Assembly (NCBI GenBank): GCA_947460345.1
Contig: CANHGM010000017.1
Location: 1 to 62,423, forward strand
Direction: 5' to 3'
Length of the DNA stretch: 62,423 nucleotides
From: Bacteroidota bacterium
Lineage (GTDB): Bacteria > Bacteroidota > Bacteroidia > UKL13-3
Positions within the stretch are counted from its first letter, which is position 1. Each line of letters begins with the position of its first letter. The translations under genes and the position numbers were made by a program. Positions 1 to 8,893 of the stretch are shown here, in pieces. Below the pieces are notes generated by a model that was not told the origin of the DNA, did not search any database, and saw only the letters and a program-made list of their open reading frames with translations.

Positions 1-365
1 GCATGCCCTTTTCAGGCAATACCCAAAGAAGTATATCCAACCCTACCAATGGCAACTATACCGCAACTATCACAGACACCAACGGATGTCAAACCAAAAC
101 CAATAGCGTAAAAGTATATAATGGTATAGAAACGCTCAACACAAACAGCACTATATATATATACCCCAACCCTACACAAAACATCTTGTATATAGAAACT
201 ATAACCACTATCAAAACCATCACCCTGCAAGACCTCACAGGCAAGCAGATACCGATTGCACCAACAAATAACAAAACCACTACTCAACTCAATTTATCAT
301 CCTTAGCAAAAGGAGTATATATATTGAAAGTGAATGAAGTGTATAAAAAGGTGGTGGTTGAATAG
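1..365 (+). CDS. C-terminal part of a T9SS-sorted secreted protein (5' truncated by window edge)
   Basis: The frame is open from the window edge to the stop at 363-365, so only the last ~120 residues are seen. The final ~75 residues form a type A T9SS sorting domain: YPNPTQN, then a beta-rich segment with DLTGKQ, then LAKGVYILKV and a basic KKVVVE end. This domain directs a periplasmic protein through the type IX outer-membrane translocon. The segment before it (GNYTATITDTNGC) looks like an Ig/PKD-type repeat common in large Bacteroidota adhesins. The catalytic or binding part lies outside the window, so its specific role is unknown. Confidence 0.85.
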   Translation, partial: MPFSGNTQRSISNPTNGNYTATITDTNGCQTKTNSVKVYNGIETLNTNSTIYIYPNPTQNILYIETITTIKTITLQDLTGKQIPIAPTNNKTTTQLNLSSLAKGVYILKVNEVYKKVVVE

Positions 366-387
366 AACTATAAAAAATATATAACAC

Positions 388-490
388 AGATGCTGAAACA
401 AGTTCAGCATGACGAGTTGGATGGAGTGTATATGTTCCGATAGTTCTTCACTCTGAACCAATGCTGTCACCCTGAATTTATTTCAGGGTC
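388..490. repeat. REP-like unit 1 (two-hairpin element)
   Basis: The left hairpin is ATGCTGAA-acaag-TTCAGCAT at 390-410 (8-bp perfect stem). The right hairpin is ACCCTGAA-tttat-TTCAGGGT at 469-489 (8-bp perfect stem). About 58 nt separates them. The same two-hairpin plan recurs at 524-623, 658-760 and 61888-61990. Confidence 0.85.
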
Positions 491-523
491 TCTATAAATG
501 CACCAAAGAGATTGAAATAAATA

Positions 524-623
524 AGATGCTGAAACAAGTTCAGCATGACGCGTTGGAGGGAGCGTATATGTTCTTATAGTCTGCATTAACCGATGACGTC
601 ACCCTGAACTTGTTTCAGGGTCT
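524..623. repeat. REP-like unit 2 (two-hairpin element)
   Basis: Left hairpin at 526-546 and right hairpin at 601-621, the latter with loop CTTGT instead of TTTAT. The middle is diverged from unit 1 but has the same length and order. Confidence 0.85.
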
Positions 624-657
624 CTTATATAATCACAATTTAATTCTACTAGAACAC

Positions 658-760
658 AGATGCTGAAACAAGTTCAGCAGGATGTGTTGGAGGGGGTGTA
701 TTTGTTCCGATAGTCCGTCAACTTTAACGGAAGCTGTCACCCTGAATTTATTTCAGGGTC
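658..760. repeat. REP-like unit 3 (two-hairpin element)
   Basis: Left hairpin at 660-680 with one terminal mismatch, right hairpin at 739-759. From about 694 to 761 it is identical to unit 4 at the other end of the window. Units 1 to 3 fill most of the gene-free stretch 366-897. Confidence 0.85.
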
Positions 761-879
761 TCTGTATAATTATCCAAATATTTACTTAGAATTATTCCTT
801 AGAGTAATAAGAAAATCAATATGTAATTTGCTATTCAAAAAATCACTCCTCCTCATAGTATATTTTAGTATATAGATTG

Positions 880-887
880 TACTTTTG
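880..887 (+). promoter_or_regulatory. -7 promoter element of the methyltransferase-murF operon
   Basis: TACTTTTG matches the Bacteroidota -7 consensus TAnnTTTG. The ATG at 898 lies only 10 nt further on, so the transcript leader would be about 5 nt. No convincing -33 TTG lies at the right distance. Confidence 0.5.
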
Positions 888-897
888 CAGTTAATAC

Positions 898-1797
898 ATG
901 ATAGAATCTATTAACTCATCTGAGCATTGGAGCGGTTACCAACTCATAGACAGCGGGAATCACCGCAAACTCGAACGTTTTGGCGACTTTACCCTCATCA
1001 GACCTGAACCTCAAGCCCTATGGCAACCTAGTCTTACCAATAAAGAATGGCTGCACCATGCCCATGCCGAATTTATCCAAAAAGGGAGTTATGGTGGCGA
1101 ATGGAAAAAACTTAAAGCCATCAAAGATTCTTGGACACTTAACTATATCGAAAAAGGACTTAAACTTAAATTCAAATTGAGTCTTACTGGTTTTAAACAC
1201 GTGGGTATTTTTCCTGAACAAGCAGACAATTGGCAATATATATATAACCATATGTCTCAAATTGCTAAAAAAGAACCCGATGTTAAATTCTTAAACTTGT
1301 TTGCATATACTGGTGGTGCATCGCTTGCCGCCAAAGCTGTAGGTGCTGATGTGGTGCATGTTGACAGTGTGAAGCAAGTGGTATCATGGGCCAAAGACAA
1401 TATGGAACTTTCTGGTTTGCAAAACATCCGTTGGACCATTGAAGATGCCCTTAAGTTTGTACAACGTGAAGTGAAACGTGGCAAAAAATACCATGGCATT
1501 GCTCTTGACCCACCCGCTTATGGTTTGGGTACCAATGGTGAACGTTGGAAACTAGAAGAACAAATTGACGAATTGATACACGCCACCGCCCAACTACTCC
1601 ATCCTGAAAATTATGTATATATACTCAATTGTTATTCTCTTGGGTTTAGTTCACTTGTAGTTGATAATTTACTCAGATCTCATTTTCCTAAACACAAAAA
1701 TCATTTTTCAGGAGAGATATTTCTTAAATGCCAAACGGGGTACAAACTCCCATTAGGTGTGGTAGGCAGACTTAACAGTAACGATATTCATGGCTGA
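898..1797 (+). CDS. Class I SAM-dependent methyltransferase (RlmI/RlmK-like rRNA methyltransferase family)
   Basis: Predicted 299-residue cytoplasmic methyltransferase. The SAM-binding motif NLFAYTGG lies at residues 133-140, the acidic motif II HVDS at 154-157, and the DPPAYG motif at 204-209, which in this family positions the target base. The first 120 residues form a beta-rich substrate domain. The architecture matches the Methyltrans_SAM family containing 23S rRNA m5C methyltransferases, but the exact target cannot be told. It is the first gene of an operon: its stop overlaps the murF start by 8 nt. Confidence 0.8.
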   Translation: MIESINSSEHWSGYQLIDSGNHRKLERFGDFTLIRPEPQALWQPSLTNKEWLHHAHAEFIQKGSYGGEWKKLKAIKDSWTLNYIEKGLKLKFKLSLTGFKHVGIFPEQADNWQYIYNHMSQIAKKEPDVKFLNLFAYTGGASLAAKAVGADVVHVDSVKQVVSWAKDNMELSGLQNIRWTIEDALKFVQREVKRGKKYHGIALDPPAYGLGTNGERWKLEEQIDELIHATAQLLHPENYVYILNCYSLGFSSLVVDNLLRSHFPKHKNHFSGEIFLKCQTGYKLPLGVVGRLNSNDIHG

Positions 1798-3076
1798 TCA
1801 AATTAAATATATATTCGATTGTTTTCTAAAGTCGGGAATGGTGTGCACCGATACCCGCAACATCATTAAAGACAGTATATTCTTTGCTCTTACTGGTAAA
1901 AATTTTAATGGAAATACCTTTGCTGATAAAGCAATTGAAGCAGGTGCTGCTTGGGTTGTAATTGATGATGCTGCTTTTAAAAAAGATGAAAGATATATAT
2001 TGGTTGATGATACTTTAGTGGCATTGCAACAAGTGGCCAAAATGTATCGGGAAACGTTTGATATTCCGGTGCTAGGCATCACAGGTTCTAACGGAAAAAC
2101 CACTACTAAAGAATTGTTAAAAGCGGTGTTGTCTGCTCATCTCAAAGTGCATGTAACCCAAGGCAATTTAAACAACCATATAGGTGTGCCTCTTACCCTT
2201 TTAGCTATGCCTAAAGATACTCAAATGGCCGTGATAGAAATGGGTGCCAACAAAGTAGGTGATAATGATGAGTTGTGTCAGATTTTTAACCCCAATATGG
2301 GCATCATTACCAATATAGGCAAAGAACATTTAGAAGGATTTGGCGATTTGGAAGGGGTGGCCAAAGGCAATAGCGAACTATATGCTCACTTGCTCAATCA
2401 GGATGGTCTTGCTTTTGTAAATGCAAACGACGATTGGTTGATGCGAATGAGTAGCAGACTCAAAAACCGTAAAACATATGCCATAGATGCTCAAGCAGAT
2501 TATATATGTTTCTCTAAAAAACTAAACCCTACCATCGAATTAAACTTCCAAAACCATCCTATATACTCTAGTTTGTTTGGAAAATACAATGCCGAAAATA
2601 TTGCAGCTGCCATAGCTATTGCTATATATGTGGGTGTGCCTGTAGAGAAAATTCCTGCTGCGGTGTCTTCTTATATACCAGCCAATAACCGTTCACAAAT
2701 TATAGAACGAAACGGGAATATTTATGTGGTAGATTGTTATAACGCAAACCCCACAAGTATGGAACTGGCTTTACGCAATTTTATGCAAGCCGATTACCAA
2801 GGCAGGAAAAAAGTAGTGATGCTTGGCGATATGTTTGAAATGGGAGCTTATGAAGAAATAGAACACAACCGCATCGCCGCTTTATTATCAGAACTAAAAC
2901 CTGATGATATATATATATGTGGCAAAGCATTTAGAAAACAATTAGAACATATCAATTCACTTTGGTTTGAAACCTCAACCGAACTCAGAACATATATCGA
3001 TAACAATCCATTAGAACATGCAGCCGTGTTAATCAAAGGGTCAAGAGGCATGAAAATGGAATTGGTCGTTAATTAA
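1790..3076 (+). CDS. murF: UDP-N-acetylmuramoyl-tripeptide--D-alanyl-D-alanine ligase MurF
   Basis: Adds D-Ala-D-Ala to the UDP-MurNAc tripeptide, the last cytoplasmic step of peptidoglycan precursor synthesis. Mur ligase signatures are in order: N-terminal substrate domain with DTRN near residue 21, ATP P-loop GSNGKTT at 99-105, EMGAN at 150-154, the NAEN motif in the central domain, and DCYNANPTSM at the start of the C-terminal domain. At 428 residues it is normal length for Bacteroidota MurF. It is not in a dcw cluster here but is translationally coupled to the upstream methyltransferase. TATATA occurs at seven places in this gene. Confidence 0.95.
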   Translation: MADQIKYIFDCFLKSGMVCTDTRNIIKDSIFFALTGKNFNGNTFADKAIEAGAAWVVIDDAAFKKDERYILVDDTLVALQQVAKMYRETFDIPVLGITGSNGKTTTKELLKAVLSAHLKVHVTQGNLNNHIGVPLTLLAMPKDTQMAVIEMGANKVGDNDELCQIFNPNMGIITNIGKEHLEGFGDLEGVAKGNSELYAHLLNQDGLAFVNANDDWLMRMSSRLKNRKTYAIDAQADYICFSKKLNPTIELNFQNHPIYSSLFGKYNAENIAAAIAIAIYVGVPVEKIPAAVSSYIPANNRSQIIERNGNIYVVDCYNANPTSMELALRNFMQADYQGRKKVVMLGDMFEMGAYEEIEHNRIAALLSELKPDDIYICGKAFRKQLEHINSLWFETSTELRTYIDNNPLEHAAVLIKGSRGMKMELVVN

Positions 3077-3082
3077 TTATAC

Positions 3083-3844
3083 ATGAAATTATATATCAAC
3101 CCCAACCAATATATCAATACCGAACAGTTTGTAGATTTGTCGTTGCCAATTATTGATGGGGAAGAATCTGCTAGAGCTTTCGGTATAAATGGAGCTAGTA
3201 TTAAACCCTTGCAGTTTGGCGATTTTATTGGGGAGGTAAATAGTGGAGGTGCTGTCAATTGTTTTGATGTGACATTTAATCCTCATGGCAATGGTACCCA
3301 TACCGAATGTGTCGGGCATATAAGCAAAGAACACCACAAAGTTTATCAAGCGATAAACGAATATATATTTGAAGTAGCAGTGATATCTATAACACCAGCT
3401 ATAGTAAATGGAGATTTTGTGTTAATGGCTCATGATATAATAGCAGCCTACAACCTTATAAGTAGCAATTCTAAACCCAAAGCTATTGCCATCAGAACGC
3501 TTCCAAATGATATTATCAAAAAAACATATACATATAGTGGAGCCAATCCGCCATATATAGATTCGGAAGCCTTGCAATGGATGTGTACTAACAATATACT
3601 GCATATACTCACCGATTTGCCTTCAGTAGATAGAGAGTATGACGATGGAAAACTCTCAGGTCACCATGCCTTTTGGAATTATCCACTCCATCCAAGACTC
3701 AACGCAACAATTACTGAACTTATATATATACCCAATGAAGTAACTGATGGTATATATATGATGAATTTGCAAGTATCACCATTTGTAAGCGATGCTGCAC
3801 CTTCAAGACCTTTACTTTTTACTATAGAACAAGAACATAAATAA
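3083..3844 (+). CDS. Cyclase-family metal-dependent hydrolase (kynurenine formamidase-like)
   Basis: A 253-residue cytoplasmic protein of the putative cyclase superfamily. The family metal-binding signature is visible as NPHGNGTHTE near residue 75, and a second His motif, LSGHHAFW, lies near residue 192. Members hydrolyse N-formylkynurenine or similar amides and lactones; the substrate here is not determined. It starts 6 nt after murF and ends 9 nt before the next gene, so it is part of the same operon. No kynurenine pathway gene is nearby, so a kynurenine role would be a guess. Confidence 0.8.
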   Translation: MKLYINPNQYINTEQFVDLSLPIIDGEESARAFGINGASIKPLQFGDFIGEVNSGGAVNCFDVTFNPHGNGTHTECVGHISKEHHKVYQAINEYIFEVAVISITPAIVNGDFVLMAHDIIAAYNLISSNSKPKAIAIRTLPNDIIKKTYTYSGANPPYIDSEALQWMCTNNILHILTDLPSVDREYDDGKLSGHHAFWNYPLHPRLNATITELIYIPNEVTDGIYMMNLQVSPFVSDAAPSRPLLFTIEQEHK

Positions 3845-3853
3845 TATACTGAG

Positions 3854-4726
3854 ATGTTAAAATCAATGACCGGCTACGGCTCCGCCACTTTTGAAGACGA
3901 TAGATTATTACTTAAAACGGAGATTAAAGCGGTAAACAATAAATTTCTTGAAGTGAATTTAAGAATACCTAGAATTCTTCAATCAAAAGATGCAAGCCTT
4001 AGAAATATAGTAAGCAAACTTTGCGAGCGAGGAACTGTTTCGTTAATCATGGTTTTTCATCAAAAACAATTGACTACATCTGCAACTGCTATCAACAAAA
4101 ATTTGTTAGAGTCATATATAAAAGAAATCAAGCAAGTGTCTGATAATACAGGAGTAGACCTTAATCCGTTAATCAATAATGCCTGGCAATTGCCTGAAGT
4201 ATTGGTGCCTCTAGAGTCAGAGTTAAGTGAAGCTGATTGGCAATTGTGCGAAAAATTAATCCACGAAGCGTTTATCAAGTTCGACCAATTTAGAGTAGAA
4301 GATGGCAAAGAGTTGGTGCAGTTGTTTACCAATTATATAGAAAGAATAGAAGCCCTTTTAGCCGAAATAAATGATATCGATAAAATCAGGATTGAGCGTG
4401 TGAGAGAGCGTATCAAAAACAACCTCGAGACATATATACAACCTGAAAATATTGACCCTGTGAGATACGAACAGGAACTTATATACTACGTAGAAAAGTT
4501 GGATATATCAGAAGAGAAAGTGAGGTTAGCCAAGCATTGCAAGTATTTTAAAGAAACACTACAAACCGAAGGATCGGGCAAAAAGTTAAATTTCATCTCA
4601 CAAGAAATGGGAAGAGAAATAAACACCATAGGTAGTAAAGCCAACGATTTTGACATTCAACAAAAAGTGGTGATGATGAAAGACGACTTAGAAAAGATTA
4701 AAGAACAAACGATGAATATTGTATAA
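3854..4726 (+). CDS. yicC: YicC/YloC-family endoribonuclease
   Basis: A 290-residue homologue of YicC, an RNA-cleaving enzyme. The N-terminal signature MLKSMTGYG and the following EIKAVNNKFLEVNLR pattern are diagnostic. The C-terminal DUF1732 part contains the conserved stretch with GKKLNFISQEMGREINT. It is the last gene of the 898-4726 operon. In many bacteria yicC is followed by gmk, but here the next gene converges from the other strand. Confidence 0.93.
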   Translation: MLKSMTGYGSATFEDDRLLLKTEIKAVNNKFLEVNLRIPRILQSKDASLRNIVSKLCERGTVSLIMVFHQKQLTTSATAINKNLLESYIKEIKQVSDNTGVDLNPLINNAWQLPEVLVPLESELSEADWQLCEKLIHEAFIKFDQFRVEDGKELVQLFTNYIERIEALLAEINDIDKIRIERVRERIKNNLETYIQPENIDPVRYEQELIYYVEKLDISEEKVRLAKHCKYFKETLQTEGSGKKLNFISQEMGREINTIGSKANDFDIQQKVVMMKDDLEKIKEQTMNIV

Positions 4727-4735
4727 GCCTTTTGG

Positions 4736-5641
4736 TTAATACAACTTCAAAGTATATTTCCATCTGTTATCAAGCAAACTGCTAGCCACTTGCATAATTT
4801 GGTAGTTGAAAGAAGCTATATAAAATGTATATATACCTTTGCCGTTGGTAAAGCTTTTTCCTTTTAAATAAAACTTAACCGAACCAAGTACTGGGTCTAA
4901 ATCTAACGGCCCATTGTCCATCACTCTGATAGGTATATTTTGCTTGAGGGTGCTGGTATATAATTCTACAAAATAATGCGGTTTGGTTTTGGTTTCAATC
5001 AAAAAAGAATCGTTCATATTCATGCTATCAGGTAAAGCAATTCTGTTAAGTGGTTCTGACGGTTTAGGATTGCAACGTAAATAATTTCCAATATTCCAAC
5101 TGGTTGGTTCTTTATCATCAATAGCCGAAAGCAAGTATTTCCCTTTTTCTTTTACTACAAAGTTTTCATGCGTCCCATAAGTTGCATCTTTTGTATATAC
5201 CATAAACCCATTTTTATATTCAATGGCACCTAACAATTCTACTTGTTGAGCTTTGCCTACATATTCTAAGAAAGCAGGAGCACTACTACCATTCACTAAA
5301 TCGGTGATAGCTGAATTACTGCTTGCATTATACAATGACACAATTTTCTTCGCATCTTTCGACATATAGGCCATCACCAATTCATTCACTGTATGATACG
5401 GATTTTTGAGCTGTGGCGAAGAATTTACCCCAAGTTTTATTGGATTGTCTAAAAACCATTGTCCTTTTAATTGATAGGTCAATGTATCACCATTAAGTGT
5501 GCCTGCCTTGTCATTCATAGTGCCAATCATATATATAGGCAATGCAATTGAACTTTTTTTAAGGTTAAAATCAGGTAACTCTTGACTAAAAGAAAAAGAA
5601 GAAACCAACAAGCATATATAGGTTAAAAATGTTTTTTTCAT
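4736..5641 (-). CDS. Secreted protein of unknown function
   Basis: A 301-residue protein with a clear Sec signal peptide (MKKTFLTYICLLVSSFSFSQ, cleaved near residue 20). The mature part is beta-rich, with no family recognised and no T9SS tail. It lies 5 nt downstream of the 5647-7248 gene on the same strand, so the two are likely one transcript. Confidence 0.75.
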   Translation of the reverse strand: MKKTFLTYICLLVSSFSFSQELPDFNLKKSSIALPIYMIGTMNDKAGTLNGDTLTYQLKGQWFLDNPIKLGVNSSPQLKNPYHTVNELVMAYMSKDAKKIVSLYNASSNSAITDLVNGSSAPAFLEYVGKAQQVELLGAIEYKNGFMVYTKDATYGTHENFVVKEKGKYLLSAIDDKEPTSWNIGNYLRCNPKPSEPLNRIALPDSMNMNDSFLIETKTKPHYFVELYTSTLKQNIPIRVMDNGPLDLDPVLGSVKFYLKGKSFTNGKGIYTFYIASFNYQIMQVASSLLDNRWKYTLKLY

Positions 5642-5646
5642 TGTGA

Positions 5647-7248
5647 TTAGAAAGTATAATTAATAGGGGAGAAACCATCAAAAATTGGGTAATCAACAGA
5701 ATGTGAAGAAAGCCCCCAAGCTACAGTAACAGTACCAACTACTTTTACTTTTCCAAACGTTACAGAGGCATTGCCATTCACAGGTAATGGATACACGCAT
5801 ACACTTCCTTTTACCCCAATACCTTCAACCACTAATTGTAAATTGGCTTTTACGGCACCGGCTAAAACAGTGGCACCTATACCACCACCAAAAGTTGCTT
5901 TGGCTTCAGCATCTATACAAAATTTTCCTGCAGTACATGTTGATTGATAACTTGCACCAATAGATGCAGATAGTCCAGCACTTAAAGCCAAATCAAGTGA
6001 GGCTATATAGGGGATTGATAATGCTGGAATTGGAAATTGACAAGAGATTCCATAATTCCAAGTGACTTGTCCTGCAATTTTGGTGCTTGGTTTTATGGCA
6101 GGGTCTTGGTCGCTACAGCACATTCTGCTTTCTTCTAATATAATGGAACCAGAAGGTTTAAGAGAGCCAGATTTGTCGCACGGACTCAAAGGTTTGTCTG
6201 CAATGATGGCATCAATTACTTTGTCTATAGCTTCACCCACTTTTGCACCAAAATCAATTTGCAATGGTGTTGCACTAATACTTTTATTGGTATTGATGGT
6301 AGTGATGTTAGCATCAAAAACATCTCCACCACAACTTGCAGTTACTTTTATATCATCGCTCCAAGCAACCATTGGTGGTGAAACTTGAGGAGGTTTGAAT
6401 GATACAAATGGATGACAAGGACCATCAAATGTAAGTATGGCTATATCACTTATGTTTTTAGTAGTATCAGTACAAGGTGGTAGTTTAAATCCGATGAGTC
6501 TGTTTCTGGTTACTTGTTTTTGATCAGAGGTAGAGATACCTTCAATTTCGAATGTGGCTGATATATTAAATGCAGCACCTAATCCGTTGGTTTTTACTTT
6601 GATTCCATTTCCAGTGGCTTTGCTTCCATCGGGCAAGGTCCAAGTGATGGTACCGCCCGAAGGAAATGTAGTTGCATTTAAGGTAAGTTCATCTGAGTTT
6701 AAGGTAGCAGCACAAGCTATGTCATCAATTTTTATTTGAATACTATATACCGTAAAACTTAAATTTTCTGTTCCAATTTTATGTATTAGCTCATGCTTGC
6801 CTCTATTGTTGCCATGGTATGCACAGCCGTCACCTGTAGAACCTTCTTCTGCACAATAGTAAGTATCTTCAACATCACCTCCTGAACCAGTTCCATAAGG
6901 CCTACTAAAATGGGTATCGTAGTTTCCTGAAATGGTAGCGGTAGATGAGGTTCCTGGGGCTGGTCCGTTTACCGCATCTCCTTTTACAGTTCCAGTCCAA
7001 GTTTTTGTTTGGTTTGTTCCAATACTTAAATCTTGTGGATTCACAGTAATGCTAATTGGGCCATTGGTTTGTAGTACCAACGAACCATGCTCATACTTGT
7101 CAGTTGTTTTTGAAACACTTCCTTTAAAAGAAGTGGACTGACCCGTTTGTTTACTTATATATAAAGTAGATGGCAACGAAGGTTGAACTGTTTGCGATTG
7201 AACAATGCCAATCGAAAGCAACATTAAATAGAGTAGTACTTTTTTCAT
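5647..7248 (-). CDS. Large secreted protein of unknown function with Ig-like segment
   Basis: The frame is open to 7329, but the ATG at 7248 starts a clean signal peptide (MKKVLLYLMLLSIGIVQSQ), so that start was chosen, giving 533 residues. An Ig-like segment (SGGTITWTLPDGSKATGNG) lies in the middle. Cys pairs (YYCAEEG, DGCAYHG, RMCCSDQ) suggest disulfides. The last ~130 residues are Gly/Ala rich and beta-like. No T9SS tail and no recognised catalytic motif are present. It probably acts with the downstream secreted protein at 4736-5641. Confidence 0.7.
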   Translation of the reverse strand: MKKVLLYLMLLSIGIVQSQTVQPSLPSTLYISKQTGQSTSFKGSVSKTTDKYEHGSLVLQTNGPISITVNPQDLSIGTNQTKTWTGTVKGDAVNGPAPGTSSTATISGNYDTHFSRPYGTGSGGDVEDTYYCAEEGSTGDGCAYHGNNRGKHELIHKIGTENLSFTVYSIQIKIDDIACAATLNSDELTLNATTFPSGGTITWTLPDGSKATGNGIKVKTNGLGAAFNISATFEIEGISTSDQKQVTRNRLIGFKLPPCTDTTKNISDIAILTFDGPCHPFVSFKPPQVSPPMVAWSDDIKVTASCGGDVFDANITTINTNKSISATPLQIDFGAKVGEAIDKVIDAIIADKPLSPCDKSGSLKPSGSIILEESRMCCSDQDPAIKPSTKIAGQVTWNYGISCQFPIPALSIPYIASLDLALSAGLSASIGASYQSTCTAGKFCIDAEAKATFGGGIGATVLAGAVKANLQLVVEGIGVKGSVCVYPLPVNGNASVTFGKVKVVGTVTVAWGLSSHSVDYPIFDGFSPINYTF

Positions 7249-7600
7249 AGTGATGTAATTTAGATTAAAAGTGTTTTGATGATTGTATATAGCAATTTGT
7301 TCTTGGTTTTTATTTGAATCGTTGAACAAAATTAGTTATTAGTTTCATATTGCCATATAATTAGATAATGACAAATTTAGAAATTAAAAACTTACTTCAT
7401 AGCTCTATTATTATTTACTCATAGTTGGTGTGATGTTAAGTAGGAAATATTTTAATAAAATTTATAAAAAAAGTGTAAGTAAATACAATTAATAGTTTTA
7501 AATGCGAAATTTATTTCAAACATATAATTAATTTAAAAAAAAAATTTAGCTAGAGTGTTATTTATTTTTGATGTATATATAAATATAAAAGGTACTATTT
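7249..7600. other. AT-rich intergenic stretch, nothing recognised
   Basis: About 350 nt of very AT-rich sequence between two minus-strand genes. I see no RNA gene, hairpin family or coding remnant in it. It probably holds the promoter of the gene pair to its left. Confidence 0.4.
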
Positions 7601-8893
7601 TTAGTTTTTTATAATCTTTCTCACTTCTTCCATATCGATACCTATTATTTTTACAATATATATACCTTTCGCTAATCCATGAGTAGATATATTGATGTTG
7701 TAGTTTGAACAACAAGAATAACTATAGTTTGACATACATTTTCCTGTTAAATCATATATATATATGTTTTGAATATTATTTATATTTGATTGGATATATA
7801 AGTCATTTTCAACAGGATTAGGGAAAATGTGAATATATGATTTTATCTCATTTTTAAGAATACCTAACGGATAGCATGGATTAGCACATACAAGGTTATT
7901 CATTAATAAAGCAATTCCGATGTCAACTGAAGCCTCATCGTGCAAACCATGAGTGATGCCGGGATATATATATGTAAATGCATGACATGAATCATAACCC
8001 AAACTATTTAGTCTTTGTTGGATAATTCTACTACCACTTGCCCATGGGTAATTTAAACTAAGCGACCAGAAAAAAGTTTTTGTATAACTACTCACCACTA
8101 TATCTTCTGTATTATAATCTATTGATTGGTGGTAAGAAAACACCGCAATATCATTGGCAGTTTTAATCCAACTGGTATCAAATATAGCCCCAAACATATT
8201 GATTACCCCTTTTACTTTAGTTCCACAGCCATTCATGTTTAATTGGCCTTCTACAGGGCCTAAATCAGGTCGTTTGATATTGTAGCCTTGAAGTGCGTTG
8301 GTATAATTTGAAATGCTTTTACATTCTTTGGGTTTTTGACTTTGTTCATTCATAAATGCAGCCGACAAACTCGTGATAGCTCCAGCACTTTGTCCGCCTA
8401 TGAAAATCATCGATGTATCTATTTTGTATATATCTTTTTTGCCTTTAATAAAACGTATAGCTCCTTTTAAATCTTGTTGTGCTCTGTAGGCTGCTCTCAT
8501 TGGTTCTTCTGGTCCGTATGGCCTTGGTATATTGCCAATATACGGCACCAATACATCGTTAAAAAAACCTAACCTGTATTGTATTGTTACAGCCACATAT
8601 CCTCTTTTGGCAAAACGCATACACCAATTGGCCATGTCTTCTTTTGCCCCAGCTACCCATGCCCCTCCATATAGCCAAATCACCACAGGTCTGTTGGTGT
8701 TTTGGTCTCCAACAGGGCTATATATATGCATTTTTAAATCTGTAGTTTGCAAGTTATATAAGGTATCTGTACCATATACAATATTGCTATCTATAGTTAC
8801 TTGGTATTTCTGCGTTTGGAAGTCACATACTTGTGAGCGACAATTATTTGAAAATAAAAAGCAAATAATATATATATATAATTGCTTATACAT
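7601..8893 (-). CDS. Secreted alpha/beta hydrolase (carboxylesterase type) with T9SS sorting domain
   Basis: A 430-residue protein with a short signal peptide ending near CRSQ. The alpha/beta hydrolase core shows the oxyanion motif WLYGGAW near residue 73 and the nucleophile elbow GGQSAG near residue 167; a late His in PGITHGLHDE is the likely catalytic His. The last ~75 residues are a type A T9SS sorting domain (FPNPVENDLYI, DLTGKCM, LAKGIYIVKI). It is probably an extracellular or surface esterase of the BD-FAE/carboxylesterase group, with unknown substrate. Its first codons overlap the end of the upstream Fe-S gene by 8 nt. Confidence 0.8.
   Translation of the reverse strand: MYKQLYIYIICFLFSNNCRSQVCDFQTQKYQVTIDSNIVYGTDTLYNLQTTDLKMHIYSPVGDQNTNRPVVIWLYGGAWVAGAKEDMANWCMRFAKRGYVAVTIQYRLGFFNDVLVPYIGNIPRPYGPEEPMRAAYRAQQDLKGAIRFIKGKKDIYKIDTSMIFIGGQSAGAITSLSAAFMNEQSQKPKECKSISNYTNALQGYNIKRPDLGPVEGQLNMNGCGTKVKGVINMFGAIFDTSWIKTANDIAVFSYHQSIDYNTEDIVVSSYTKTFFWSLSLNYPWASGSRIIQQRLNSLGYDSCHAFTYIYPGITHGLHDEASVDIGIALLMNNLVCANPCYPLGILKNEIKSYIHIFPNPVENDLYIQSNINNIQNIYIYDLTGKCMSNYSYSCCSNYNINISTHGLAKGIYIVKIIGIDMEEVRKIIKN

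Noticed and set aside
388-760. Possible CRISPR array
   Set aside because: Three similar units at ~135-nt periodicity look array-like, but the repeats are long two-hairpin elements with similar, not unique, spacers, and no cas gene is nearby.
6062-6388. 108-codon plus-strand open frame
   Set aside because: Antisense to the large secreted protein gene; no start context or recognised motif.
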